The notes beneath the pieces are model-generated. The model saw nothing but the letters and a program-made list of their open reading frames with translations. It did no database searches and was not told where the DNA came from. Made by a program: the position numbers and the translations under genes. From Pseudomonas caricapapayae (GTDB lineage Bacteria > Pseudomonadota > Gammaproteobacteria > Pseudomonadales > Pseudomonadaceae), in assembly GCF_001400735.1 (NCBI RefSeq), contig NZ_LJPW01000161.1:59011-123010 (forward strand): a stretch of 64,000 nt of DNA. The letters run 5' to 3'. This document shows, piece by piece, positions 56,581-64,000 of this stretch (positions are counted from its first letter, which is position 1; every line of letters starts with the position of its first letter).

Positions 56581-57984
56581 TCATTTCCAGAGCTGAGCGG
56601 CAAACACCACAAGAATGCCGAGCGGCGCCACGTAGCGCATCAAAAAGAACGTCAGGTTGAAGAGCCTCGGACTGCGAATCGACAATTCGTCGCGCACCGC
56701 CTCACGGCCCATCACCCAACCAGCGAATACCACAAAACACAACCCACCCAGCGGCAACATGATCCGCGAGGTTAAGAAATCAATGACTCCAAAGAAGTCC
56801 AGGCCAGTGGATGCACCCCATTGGTAGAGGTGAAATACGCCCCCATCGTTCACGAAAAACTTGGCCTTTTGCCAGATATTGAACGAGAACACCGTCCCCA
56901 ACCCCACAAACCAGCACGTAAACGCCAGCCAGAATGTCACCCAGGCACGGCGAATTCGAGTGCGCTCGACCAGGTATGCAACCATCGGCTCAAGCAAGGA
57001 AATCGCCGAACTCCAGGCCGCGACCGCTACCAGCACGAAGAACACGATGCCCATCAACTGCCCGAATGCCACGTTGCCGAACGCGTAAGGTAACGTAACG
57101 AACATTAGGCCCGGCCCCTCGCTCGGGTTCAGACCCGCAGCAAACACGATCGGGAACAACGCAAGGCCGGCCAACAGCGAAACGAAGGTATCGAGCAGCG
57201 CAATGCCGACCACTGTGGTACTGATTGACGCGCCTTTGGTCATGTACGCGCCATACACCATGATCGAGCCGACACCGACGCTCAGAGAAAAGAATGCATG
57301 CCCCATCGCGGGCAGCAGGCCATCCAGCACCTTGTCGGGGTTGAAGTCGAACATGAAATGCACGCCTTCCATGAAGTGCCCGGTGGTCAGGCTGTAGCCC
57401 AACAGCGCCAGCATCAGCAGGAACAGCATCGGCATCATGATGCGCAGGCTTTTTTCCAGACCGGCTTCCACACCCTTGCCGATCACCACCGCCGAAAGCA
57501 GCATGAAAATGGTGTGCCACAGAATAAGACGCCAGGGATCGGCAATCACTGCACCAAAGTAGGCTCCTACCTGATCCGGCGACACACCCTGAAAATCGCC
57601 GCGCCCCATGTCGATGATGTAATCCAGCGACCAGCCGCCCACCACGCTATAAAAGGAGAGAATCAGCAGAGCCGTGATCATTCCGGCGAACGCACCCCAG
57701 GACCAACGCGCCGAATGCCCCGCTTCCTGGGCCAGCGTCTTGAGCGCATTCGCAGGACTGAGCCGCGAACGACGGCCAATCAGCGTCTCGGCGATCATGA
57801 CCGGAATACCGATCAGCGCGATACATGCCAGAAACACCAGTACAAAGGCACCGCCACCGTAGGCACCGACCATGTACGGGAATTTCCAGATACTGCCCAG
57901 CCCCACGGCAGAACCGGTGGCAGCCAGGATGAACACCCAGCGACTTGCCCAGCTACCGTGGACCGAAACCTTGTCCGTCGACAT
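56581..57984 (-). CDS. Sodium-dependent (NSS/LeuT-fold) transporter
   Basis: 467-residue neurotransmitter:sodium symporter homologue. TM1 signature ILAATGSAVGLGSIWKFPYM with the unwound GSAVG sodium site, TM2 GGGAFVLVFLACIALIGIPV, about eleven helices in all. Substrate (amino acid or amine) not deducible. ATG 57984 (MSTDKVSVHGSWASRWVF) is chosen; an earlier in-frame codon at 58077 adds a non-family extension. Divergent from smpB. Confidence 0.88.
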   Translation of the reverse strand: MSTDKVSVHGSWASRWVFILAATGSAVGLGSIWKFPYMVGAYGGGAFVLVFLACIALIGIPVMIAETLIGRRSRLSPANALKTLAQEAGHSARWSWGAFAGMITALLILSFYSVVGGWSLDYIIDMGRGDFQGVSPDQVGAYFGAVIADPWRLILWHTIFMLLSAVVIGKGVEAGLEKSLRIMMPMLFLLMLALLGYSLTTGHFMEGVHFMFDFNPDKVLDGLLPAMGHAFFSLSVGVGSIMVYGAYMTKGASISTTVVGIALLDTFVSLLAGLALFPIVFAAGLNPSEGPGLMFVTLPYAFGNVAFGQLMGIVFFVLVAVAAWSSAISLLEPMVAYLVERTRIRRAWVTFWLAFTCWFVGLGTVFSFNIWQKAKFFVNDGGVFHLYQWGASTGLDFFGVIDFLTSRIMLPLGGLCFVVFAGWVMGREAVRDELSIRSPRLFNLTFFLMRYVAPLGILVVFAAQLWK

Positions 57985-58097
57985 TATCGAAACGCCCAGC
58001 CAAAAAAGATCGCGCATTGTCCGGGATTCAACCTTTGTGCTCAAGCACGCGCTTTCCCGTAGCCGACATTGATGCAACTCCCTATAATGCGCCCCCT

Positions 58098-58580
58098 ATG
58101 GCTAAGCTCAAGAAACACCCTACAGGGACCATCGCGCAAAATAAAAAGGCGCGTCACGATTACTTCATCGAACACAAGTTCGAGGCCGGTCTGGTCCTGG
58201 CTGGCTGGGAAGTAAAAAGCCTGCGTGCCACCAAGGTACAGCTGGTCGACAGTTACGTGCTGCTCAAGGATGGTGAGGCATGGCTGATGGGTTGCCACAT
58301 CACGCCGCTCAAGACTGCCAGCACGCACGTCATCGCTGACCCGACACGCACCCGAAAACTGCTGCTGAACAAGCGCGAGCTCGAAAAGCTCACCAGCTCG
58401 GTTCAACAGAAAGGCTATGCCTGCGTGGCCCTTTCCGTTTACTGGAAGGAGCACCTGATCAAGTGCGAAATTGCGCTGGGTAAAGGTAAAAAGGAATACG
58501 ACAAGCGCCACACCGAGCGCGAACGCGACTCGGACCGTGAGCTGCAGCGTGCCGTGCGCTCCAAGGGCAAGGACGACTAG
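58098..58580 (+). CDS. smpB: SsrA-binding protein SmpB
   Basis: Binds tmRNA and starts trans-translation on stalled ribosomes. 160 residues from ATG 58098 (MAKLKKHPTGTIAQNKKARH): NKKARHDYFIEHKFEAGLVL, GWEVKSLRATKVQLVDSYVL and the Lys/Arg-rich C-tail KGKKEYDKRHTERERDSDRE that enters the mRNA channel. Its RNA partner ssrA is encoded 700 bases downstream. Confidence 0.97.
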   Translation: MAKLKKHPTGTIAQNKKARHDYFIEHKFEAGLVLAGWEVKSLRATKVQLVDSYVLLKDGEAWLMGCHITPLKTASTHVIADPTRTRKLLLNKRELEKLTSSVQQKGYACVALSVYWKEHLIKCEIALGKGKKEYDKRHTERERDSDRELQRAVRSKGKDD

Positions 58581-58596
58581 CTCCAGGCCCTCGCAG

Positions 58597-58628
58597 GTGC
58601 CAAATGTCCTGCCCCTGACATTTGGCAC
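58597..58628. repeat. Perfect 12-base inverted repeat after smpB
   Basis: GTGCCAAATGTC / GACATTTGGCAC with an eight-base spacer, 16 bases past the smpB stop, followed by a loose T-rich stretch. Could be a terminator of smpB or an operator; the arms contain no recognised consensus. The rest of 58581-58884 (304 bases) shows only an AT-rich stretch near 58741-58765 and a palindrome GTTACGTAAC at 58773-58782 ahead of the next gene. Confidence 0.7.
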
Positions 58629-58884
58629 TCACATTCATCTTAATGTTTTCAGCGCCGCCTTCTTCCCGTATCAACCTGTTCGCCTCCCCTCAACGAAGAT
58701 CGCCTCATTTTGGTGCTTGAACGCCCAATGTGGCTATTTCGCATTATTCCGAAAATAAAATAGAACGCCTGCGTTACGTAACAGTCAACTCTTCAGGCCC
58801 AATTGCTAAACGGGCTTTCCAAACCCTCGGGCGACGGCCTCAAATACCGGCCATACCGAGTCCACAGGTTATAAGGAGAGACAC

Positions 58885-59169
58885 ATGAAGCGTACCGCCC
58901 TCACTGGATTGTTCCTCAGCGCCGCCCTGTTGGCTTCGCCGGTTTTTGCCGCCGATGATTTGTGCGCCGCAAACATCAAGACCATCGAAAACGACCACAC
59001 CTCGTCCGGCACCAACCTGAGCACCGAAAACAAGGCAATGCTCGAGACTACTGTGAAGAACGCCAAAGCGGCCCAAGCGCAGAACGACGAGAAAAAATGC
59101 ATCGAGATCACCACCAAGACCATCACCTCCCTGAAAAATACCGGTTCGGGCAACGAAGGCACCAAGTAA
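58885..59169 (+). CDS. Small secreted periplasmic protein, unknown function
   Basis: 94 residues. A clear signal peptide (MKRTALTGLFLSAALLASPV, cleavage likely after FA before ADDLC) leaves a mature helical protein of about 72 residues with two cysteines (27 and 72) that could form one disulfide, and Thr/Lys/Asn-rich ends. No family recognised. ATG 58885 is preceded by AAGGAGAG. Lies between smpB and ssrA and is followed by a 10-base hairpin (CAGGCCAGCC / GGCTGGCCTG, 59179-59203). Confidence 0.8.
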   Translation: MKRTALTGLFLSAALLASPVFAADDLCAANIKTIENDHTSSGTNLSTENKAMLETTVKNAKAAQAQNDEKKCIEITTKTITSLKNTGSGNEGTK

Positions 59170-59245
59170 ACCTTCGAGCAGGCCAGCCACTCAGGCTGGC
59201 CTGAACGATTGCAGCAGACGGGTCGACGTGCCACGCCAATTGGCG

Positions 59246-59251
59246 TACACT
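59246..59251 (+). promoter_or_regulatory. Candidate -10 box of ssrA
   Basis: TACACT 29 bases before the mature tmRNA 5' end, with TCGACG 17 bases further upstream as a weak -35. This fits a short precursor leader removed by RNase P. Confidence 0.5.
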
Positions 59252-59279
59252 CCGCCCCAGCGATTGCGAAAGCAGTCTC

Positions 59280-59671
59280 GGGGCCGATTTGGATTCGACG
59301 CCGGTGATGAAACTTTAGGTGCATGCCGAGTTGGTAACAGAACTCGTAAATCCACTGTTGCAACTTTCTATAGTTGCCAATGACGAAACCTACGGGGAAT
59401 ACGCTCTCGCCGCGTAAGCGGTGCTAGCCTTCCTTCTGGTAGCTTCGGCTCCAGCAATCATCAGGGGATGCCTGTAAACCCGAAATGATTGTCATATAGA
59501 ACAGGATCGTCGCCTAGTACGTTGTGGACGAAGCGACTAAAACTTACACAACTCGCCCAAAGCACCCTGCCCGTCGGGTCGCTGAGGGTTAACTTAATAG
59601 ACACGGCTAAGCATGTAGTACCGACAGCGGAGTACTGGCGGACGGGGGTTCAAATCCCCCCGGCTCCACCA
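59280..59671 (+). ncRNA. ssrA: tmRNA (ssrA)
   Basis: One-piece tmRNA of 392 bases. The 5' end GGGGCCGATTTGGATTCGAC pairs with the 3' end CGGCTCC-ACCA; the 3' part holds a T-arm GGGGGTTCAAATCCCCC. The tag reading frame at 59376-59417 encodes ANDETYGEYALAA and stop. It rescues stalled ribosomes with SmpB. Its 3' end is a frequent integration site, used here: an integrase remnant follows directly. Confidence 0.97.
59650..59671 (+). other. Probable attachment site (3' end of ssrA)
   Basis: The T-arm/acceptor end of ssrA followed within 190 bases by a tyrosine-recombinase gene pointing away, the usual picture of an element integrated at tmRNA. The exact core cannot be fixed because the second copy of the repeat is outside the window; no second copy was seen up to 64000. 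Confidence 0.6.
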
Positions 59672-59682
59672 CTTCATCATCT

Positions 59683-59708
59683 AAAGACGTCCAAGGACGT
59701 CTTTTTTT
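59683..59708 (+). terminator. Terminator behind ssrA
   Basis: Perfect stem AAAGACGTCC / GGACGTCTTT with AA loop and seven T. Confidence 0.92.
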
Positions 59709-59712
59709 GTGT

Positions 59713-59840
59713 CTGAAATCCAGCAAATACGAGGATTTCAGCTCTTTTGGGGGCTTTGGAGGATTTCTGAGTTCCAGGCGCTTTGGTATCCCAGGTGGTA
59801 TCCCGGACTACCAAATGCTATTTTCAGGATACCAAAGCGG
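59713..59840. repeat. Cluster of short direct and inverted repeats between ssrA and the integrase
   Basis: CTGAAATCC (59713-59721) is mirrored by GGATTTCAG (59733-59741) and GGATTTC recurs at 59761. CTTTGGTATCC (59781-59791) is mirrored by GGATACCAAAG (59827-59837), with a further direct GGTATCC at 59797-59803. These look like recombinase or excisionase arm sites, or an operator over the integrase promoter. Confidence 0.6.
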
Positions 59841-59857
59841 TGCTGGAGGTAGCCCTC

Positions 59858-61090
59858 ATGCCTACTAACGCAACCCGCCTCTCCGATCGCCAGCTCAAGG
59901 CAGTCAAGGCAACTGGTAAAGACTTCGTCCTCAGCGACGGCGACGGCCTGCAACTTCGAGTACGCGCCAGCGGCTCGATGATGTGGAATTTCAATTACCG
60001 CGAGCCATTGACCAGAAGCCGTATCAACATGGCGCTTAGTCCATACCCCGACCTCTCGTTAGCCAACGCCCGTAAGAAAGCCGCAGAGGCGCGTGAGTTG
60101 CTTGCTTTGGGCACTGATCCCAAAACCCAGCGTGATGAGGTAAGGCAAGCCAAACTTGCTGAGACTGAACACACGTTCGAGAAGGTGGCCACTGCCTGGT
60201 TCGAGCTGAAGAAAGACTCCGTAACCAAAGCCTACGCCGAAGACATTTGGAGATCGCTGACGCTCCATGTTTTCCCAAGCATGAAAACAACGCCGCTCTC
60301 TCAAATCACTGCTCCGATGGTTATCAAGATCCTTCGCCCAATCGAGGCCAAAAGAAGCCTCGAAACCGTCAAACGATTGAGCCAACGATTTAACGAGATC
60401 ATGACCTACGGGGTCAACTCCGGGCTGATATTTGTGAACCTCCTCAGTGGCATCCGCTCCGTCTTCAAGAAGCCGAAGAAACAAAACATGCTAGCGCTCG
60501 CGCCCGATTAGTTTAAAGAACTGATGCTAGCTATCGCAAATAGCATAAAGAGAACCACACGCTGCTTGATTGAGTGGCAACTCCACACCATGACTCGTCC
60601 AGCGGAAGCGGCTACGGCTCGCTGGGCAGACTTGGACCTTGAGAAAAAGGTATGGACAATCCCTCCGGAACGGATGAAAAAGCGTCGTATGCATGTTATT
60701 CCGCTCACCCCACAAGCTCTTGAGCTTTGGAGGCTATTAAGCCTCTCAGTGGGCACCGTGAGTATGTGTTCCCGGCAGATCGAAATCCGCGTACCCATTG
60801 CAATAGCCAGACTGCGAATATGGCGCCCAAACGGATGGGGTTCGAGGGGGCGTCTAGTGAGCCACGGCATGCGCTCAATGGCGAGCACCATACTGAACGA
60901 ACATGGATGGGACCCGAAGTTGATTGAGGTCGCACTCGCGCACGTCGACAAGGACGAGGTACGGAGCGTCTATAACCGCGCTGACTACATCGAGCGTAGG
61001 CGTCCGATGATGAAATGGTGGAGCGAGCACATCCAGACAGCGGCTACCGGAAGTCTCTCGCTTTCAGCAATCATTGGCGCGGGGAAGTGA
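59858..61090 (+). pseudogene. P4-type tyrosine integrase, broken by a stop and two frameshifts
   Basis: Phage/island integrase with N-terminal DUF4102 arm-binding domain (LSDRQLKAVKATGKDFVLSD), core-binding part and catalytic domain (TMTRPAEAATARW with the first Arg; HGMRSMASTILNE; AHVDKDEVRSVYNRADYIER with the Tyr). ATG 59858 follows GGAGG. The frame is cut by an amber TAG at 60509-60511 (after LAPD), then one base is missing near 60727 (ELW instead of ELLEAIKPLSGHREYVFPAD read in the next frame), and an extra G in the G5 run at 60846-60850 restores the frame. Probably inactive; the alternative is sequence error at the two indels. Confidence 0.88.
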
Positions 61091-61754
61091 GCACTAAATC
61101 CTTACCGTGACGCGAATGATCCGCAATAGCTTGCCGTATAGGCGAGTGCCTAGCTCGCGTACAAAGCGGATGCTTTCGCAGCCCGACTGCCTTGCGTGCT
61201 GACCCGATAAACCGGCCACAAGCCGACCTTTGACGTCTTATCTCTTTGTAAAATATGGTTTTTTAAGAAATCACCTCAGCCCATAGATCAGCCCATACCG
61301 CGAAGGGCATACCGAGCGCAGCTCGCAAATCCATATGCGCCGCATAAAAGCTGTCGGCGCTAGATGTTAAGCGAAGCTGAAACATCGTAGGGAAGATAGT
61401 AGATAGCTCTTCGCGCGTCGGGAGCCGTTTCAGACGCTGTGCAACGTCAATACTGCGGCTTGGATTTGCCTGCCTCTTGTAGCTATGGTGTGCCTCCACA
61501 TTTCAAGCACGGTTTCGAGATATTGGCCGATCAGCATGCTCATTGAACCGCAAGGGGTTTTCTACGGCAGCGACCCTCTGTAAGCTCTGCGGGAATTGCG
61601 ACTTGGCTCGATTGACGGATGCCCCATTGCCTATTTCGGGCCGTTACTGAGCGTAGGGTGGACGAATCAGGTCTCCGATAATCAGCCTCTCGTGGCCTAC
61701 TAATCCACGATTCGCCTTGCTTTGTAGTGACATTTTATAAATTTGGAATTGATA
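61091..61754. other. Gap without a supported gene in the integrated element
   Basis: 664 bases between the integrase remnant and the methyltransferase. The only frame of note is a minus-strand 78-codon frame (61263-61499, GTG start, no ribosome-binding site, no recognised family). Base composition shifts from mixed to AT-rich towards 61700. The likely methyltransferase promoter lies in the AT-rich stretch just before 61755 but no strong consensus was seen. Confidence 0.6.
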
Positions 61755-62861
61755 ATGAGCAAAATTAACACTGTGGATTTATTCTGCGGAGCTGGCGGTT
61801 TTACTGAGGGATTTAGGAAAGCTGGTGGGTTTGAAACGGTTTTAGCTGTTGATTTCGATAAGCAGGCAATTGACACATTCAAACACAACCATAAAAGTGT
61901 AAATGCCATTTGCAGAGATATCGCGACAATTACTTCAGATGAGCTTTCGACGCTAACTGATGGCAAGCGGATAGACGTAGTTATCGGAGGTCCGCCATGT
62001 CAAGGTTTCAGTCTAGCCGGACTTCGCTTGCCAGATGACCCTAAAAACGAGCTTTTCAAACAGTTCGTAAGAATTGTGCAAATATTAAAGCCAAAAATTT
62101 TCGTCTTTGAAAACGTATCCGGCATTGTTTCTATGCAGGGAGGCTTGGTTTTAGAGGCAATCTGCAACGAGTTCACTAATGCAGGATACGAGGTTTCTTA
62201 TCAGATTCTTAACTCAGCCGACTTCGGAGTACCTCAGGCACGGCCGCGTTTTATCATGATCGGAACCAGCTCGGGGAGGCAGATTCCAATGCCGTTCCCT
62301 ACGCACTCTTTCCATGCCGATTTTAATAACGATCTGTTTAACGTCGGCTACCACCCGCACGTGACGGTGAAGGATGCATTGTCTAGTCTACCCAGGATAG
62401 AGCAAGGAGAGGGTAGCGAGATCTCAAATAATTTAGCCCCCATGAATGAATATCAAAAGTCAATATTCGGGGACAGACAGCCAGGGATGCTTTTTAATCA
62501 CCGAGCGACATCCCATAGCCAAAAAATAATCGAAAGATATTCCGCGATGCCCCAGGGCGGTGATATTCGATCTTTACCAATCGAACTTAGAACAAAGAAA
62601 CATAATGTTTTCAGGCTTTCAGAAATATCTGCCTCTAGAACAGTAACTTGTAATTTTCGCACTGACATATTGCATCCGTGGCAGCCAAGGGGCCTGACCA
62701 CACGGGAGGCAGCTCGCCTCCAAAGCTTCGATGACGACTACCAGTTCTTTGGGAATTTAACTCGCAAGGCAAGGTATCTTACACAAGATGATCAGGTAGG
62801 TAACGCCGTACCTCCACTTTTGGCTAAAGCTTTGGCATCTCACATAAAGGAGTATTTATGA
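61755..62861 (+). CDS. DNA (cytosine-5) methyltransferase of a restriction-modification module
   Basis: 368-residue C5 methyltransferase with motifs in canonical order: I DLFCGAGGF (8-16), IV GGPPCQGFS with catalytic Cys82, VI ENV (119-121), VIII QARPR (161-165), X QVGNAVPP (347-354). The variable target-recognition part (about 175-300) is short and its DNA target cannot be read. Start at ATG 61755 (MSKINTVDLF); a start four codons earlier is possible. AT-richer and with more AGA/ATA codons than the flanking core genes, so horizontally acquired. Overlaps the next gene by four bases. Confidence 0.95.
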   Translation: MSKINTVDLFCGAGGFTEGFRKAGGFETVLAVDFDKQAIDTFKHNHKSVNAICRDIATITSDELSTLTDGKRIDVVIGGPPCQGFSLAGLRLPDDPKNELFKQFVRIVQILKPKIFVFENVSGIVSMQGGLVLEAICNEFTNAGYEVSYQILNSADFGVPQARPRFIMIGTSSGRQIPMPFPTHSFHADFNNDLFNVGYHPHVTVKDALSSLPRIEQGEGSEISNNLAPMNEYQKSIFGDRQPGMLFNHRATSHSQKIIERYSAMPQGGDIRSLPIELRTKKHNVFRLSEISASRTVTCNFRTDILHPWQPRGLTTREAARLQSFDDDYQFFGNLTRKARYLTQDDQVGNAVPPLLAKALASHIKEYL

Positions 62862-63802
62862 GCTTTGTACCATCGGCAAGATCTTCCAGCGGACATAAGT
62901 TGGGCCAAGTGGTTGGGGATTGGTTTGAGGAGACCATAGCGGAAGGACTATTGCAGTCGGTTGCTTCAAACCTGGGTTTGTACCTGGATCACAGGTTCAG
63001 AGCTAGGGAGAGTCGCAATGGTAAAATCATATGGTCTGATTTAGACGGAAACGGAGTCGATTACGACTTCGTATTGGAGTTGGGCGGCACAGACGATAAG
63101 CAAGGTATCCCGCTTGCGTTTTTCGAGACGTTCTGGCGTCGCGGCGCGCGCCATTCAAAAGACAAGGCGAGAGATGATTCTGGAAAATTAGTGCCCATGC
63201 GAGACACATACCCAACCGCACGGGTACTAGGAATAATTTCGGCGGGGGATTTTACTCAGCCGGCACAGGAACTGGTAAGAAGTAGAGGTATCGATCTTTT
63301 TTACATCCCGAAAAACAACATATGTAAAGCTTGGGCGGACTGTGGCATCCCTATTGACTATGCGGACTCTGCATCTGAGCAAGAGAAAGCGAGAATCGCA
63401 GACAACGCGAGCTCCCTGCTCACTAGGGACAAAAAGCTTGTAATCGCGGAGAGGCTTGTAGAAATTGTCGGGCGCTCCGTTCTTGACTCATATATTCAGA
63501 GGATTATCGCAGGAGTTGCTGCGCTTCCCGTGAAATTTCAAATTACGAGTTATCTGATAGGAGAACCGTCTGTATTTGATACGGCCGAAGATGCCAAGGA
63601 GTTCCTGCTTAGAGAATACAGTCACTCGTCCCCAGATGGCATGACTCATTTCTTCAATTATGAAGTGATTTTTTCTGATGGAAACATGTTTAACAGAACA
63701 CACCTCTCGCCCTCAGAAGCTCTAAAGTTGCATCTTTCGGTATGTCAGGTAGCTGATTTCTTCCAAGACTACCATGCCAAGCATCGCGCTTTTTTTGCTT
63801 GA
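62858..63802 (+). CDS. Probable cognate restriction endonuclease, family not recognised
   Basis: 314 residues, translationally coupled (ATGA) to the cytosine methyltransferase, the standard layout of a type II restriction-modification pair. A possible PD-(D/E)xK-like core is VDYDFVLEL (67-75) followed by LAFFETFWRRGARHSKDKAR (86-105): Asp68/70 and Glu90 could bind metal, but the expected Lys two residues after Glu is Phe92, with Arg94/95 or Lys101 as possible replacements. No family name can be given from sequence alone. A regulatory or repair role is less likely. No vsr-type gene follows. Confidence 0.6.
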   Translation: MSFVPSARSSSGHKLGQVVGDWFEETIAEGLLQSVASNLGLYLDHRFRARESRNGKIIWSDLDGNGVDYDFVLELGGTDDKQGIPLAFFETFWRRGARHSKDKARDDSGKLVPMRDTYPTARVLGIISAGDFTQPAQELVRSRGIDLFYIPKNNICKAWADCGIPIDYADSASEQEKARIADNASSLLTRDKKLVIAERLVEIVGRSVLDSYIQRIIAGVAALPVKFQITSYLIGEPSVFDTAEDAKEFLLREYSHSSPDGMTHFFNYEVIFSDGNMFNRTHLSPSEALKLHLSVCQVADFFQDYHAKHRAFFA

Positions 63803-64000
63803 CGCGATGACTCCGTACAAATAAAAGTCAGCAAAATTTATGTTTGGCAAGAACTTGCGGTGTTTGCGATAGTAACTCAACGGCTTTCACGAGAGATCAC
63901 CGATCTTTCTCGTCAAGGCCGCTGAGTCCTGCCACTAGTGAATTGAGCTAAACGCACCCAGCACGATGGCAGGTTCGCACGTCAAATTACTTACGCAGTT
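63803..64000. other. Non-coding end of the window
   Basis: No coding frame seen. It holds a bulged hairpin ACGAGAGATC / GATCTTTCTCGT (63889-63913) without a T-run and otherwise nothing I recognise; the element presumably continues beyond 64000. Confidence 0.5.

Noticed and set aside
60524..61090. C-terminal integrase half as an independent gene
   Set aside because: It is in the same frame as the N-terminal half, separated only by the amber codon, and contains two compensating frameshifts; it is a fragment of the pseudogene.
61263..61499. 78-codon minus-strand frame in the integrated element
   Set aside because: GTG start without a ribosome-binding site, no recognised domain, no operon partner; kept only as a remark on the gap.
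63889..63913. Hairpin near the window end as a terminator of the restriction-like gene
   Set aside because: The stem has a two-base bulge and no T-run follows on the plus strand; it is also nearly 90 bases past the stop codon.
59672..64000. Search for a second copy of the ssrA 3' end (right attachment site), CRISPR arrays and vsr-type repair gene
   Set aside because: None seen by eye within the window; the element most likely extends past 64000.

Overview
The window is a chromosomal segment of a Pseudomonas, probably from the syringae/fluorescens side of the genus. The support is the gene order (mreBCD-maf-rng-yhdP-tldD; gatCAB; pnp-rpsO-truB-rbfA-infB-nusA-rimP-tRNA-secG-tpiA-glmM-folP-ftsH-rlmE; greA-carBA-dapB-dnaJK-grpE; recN-fur-bamE-rnfH-ratA; smpB; ssrA), the tmRNA tag ANDETYGEYALAA, the high G+C codon use, and an intergenic repeat of the CTCTGCGTGGGG type that I associate with these species (recollection, not a search). 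Species is not certain.

Layout. 1-13.3 kb, mostly minus strand: the TldD/TldE peptidase, the ribosome-assembly factor darP, a nitrilase-family amidase, the giant AsmA-like protein YhdP, RNase G, a Maf pyrophosphatase and the mreBCD shape genes. 13.5-16.7 kb, plus strand: gatCAB for Gln-tRNA/Asn-tRNA amidation. 16.9-26.5 kb: a mixed set comprising an RlpA-like lipoprotein, a Na+/Ca2+ antiporter, a carboxymuconolactone decarboxylase-like protein, an AEC transporter, a Tat-exported PhoD phosphatase, an rRNA methyltransferase-like protein, a 990-residue DUF748 envelope protein coupled to a small DUF2845 protein, and a BON-domain protein preceded by a sigma-54 promoter. 26.8-41.3 kb, minus strand: the translation/RNA operon (pnp to rimP), two tRNAs, and secG-tpiA-glmM-folP-ftsH. 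41.5-52.7 kb: rlmE, yhbY, greA, carBA, dapB and the heat-shock cluster dnaJ-dnaK-grpE with two clear sigma-32 promoters. 53-59.7 kb: recN with its LexA box, fur/bamE divergent, rnfH, ratA, an NSS transporter, smpB, a small periplasmic protein and ssrA.

From 59.7 kb to the end the window enters an integrated element. It starts at the 3' end of ssrA (a classic integration site), carries a tyrosine-recombinase gene broken by one amber codon and two compensating frameshifts, then about 660 bases without a supported gene, then an AT-richer two-gene module: a C5 cytosine methyltransferase overlapping by four bases a companion protein that is probably the cognate restriction endonuclease but belongs to no family I can name. 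The other end of the element is outside the window.

Most of the window is conserved housekeeping sequence. The less ordinary signals are regulatory: an ATT start codon for mreC (and possibly for the antiporter), a sigma-54 promoter with an upstream dyad before the BON gene, a terminator directly in front of rimP-nusA-infB, a hairpin-plus-T-run in the carA leader, and a dnaK heat-shock promoter whose -35 box contains the grpE stop codon. I did not find a clearly new multi-gene system; the best candidate for something undescribed is the restriction-like protein of the terminal element.
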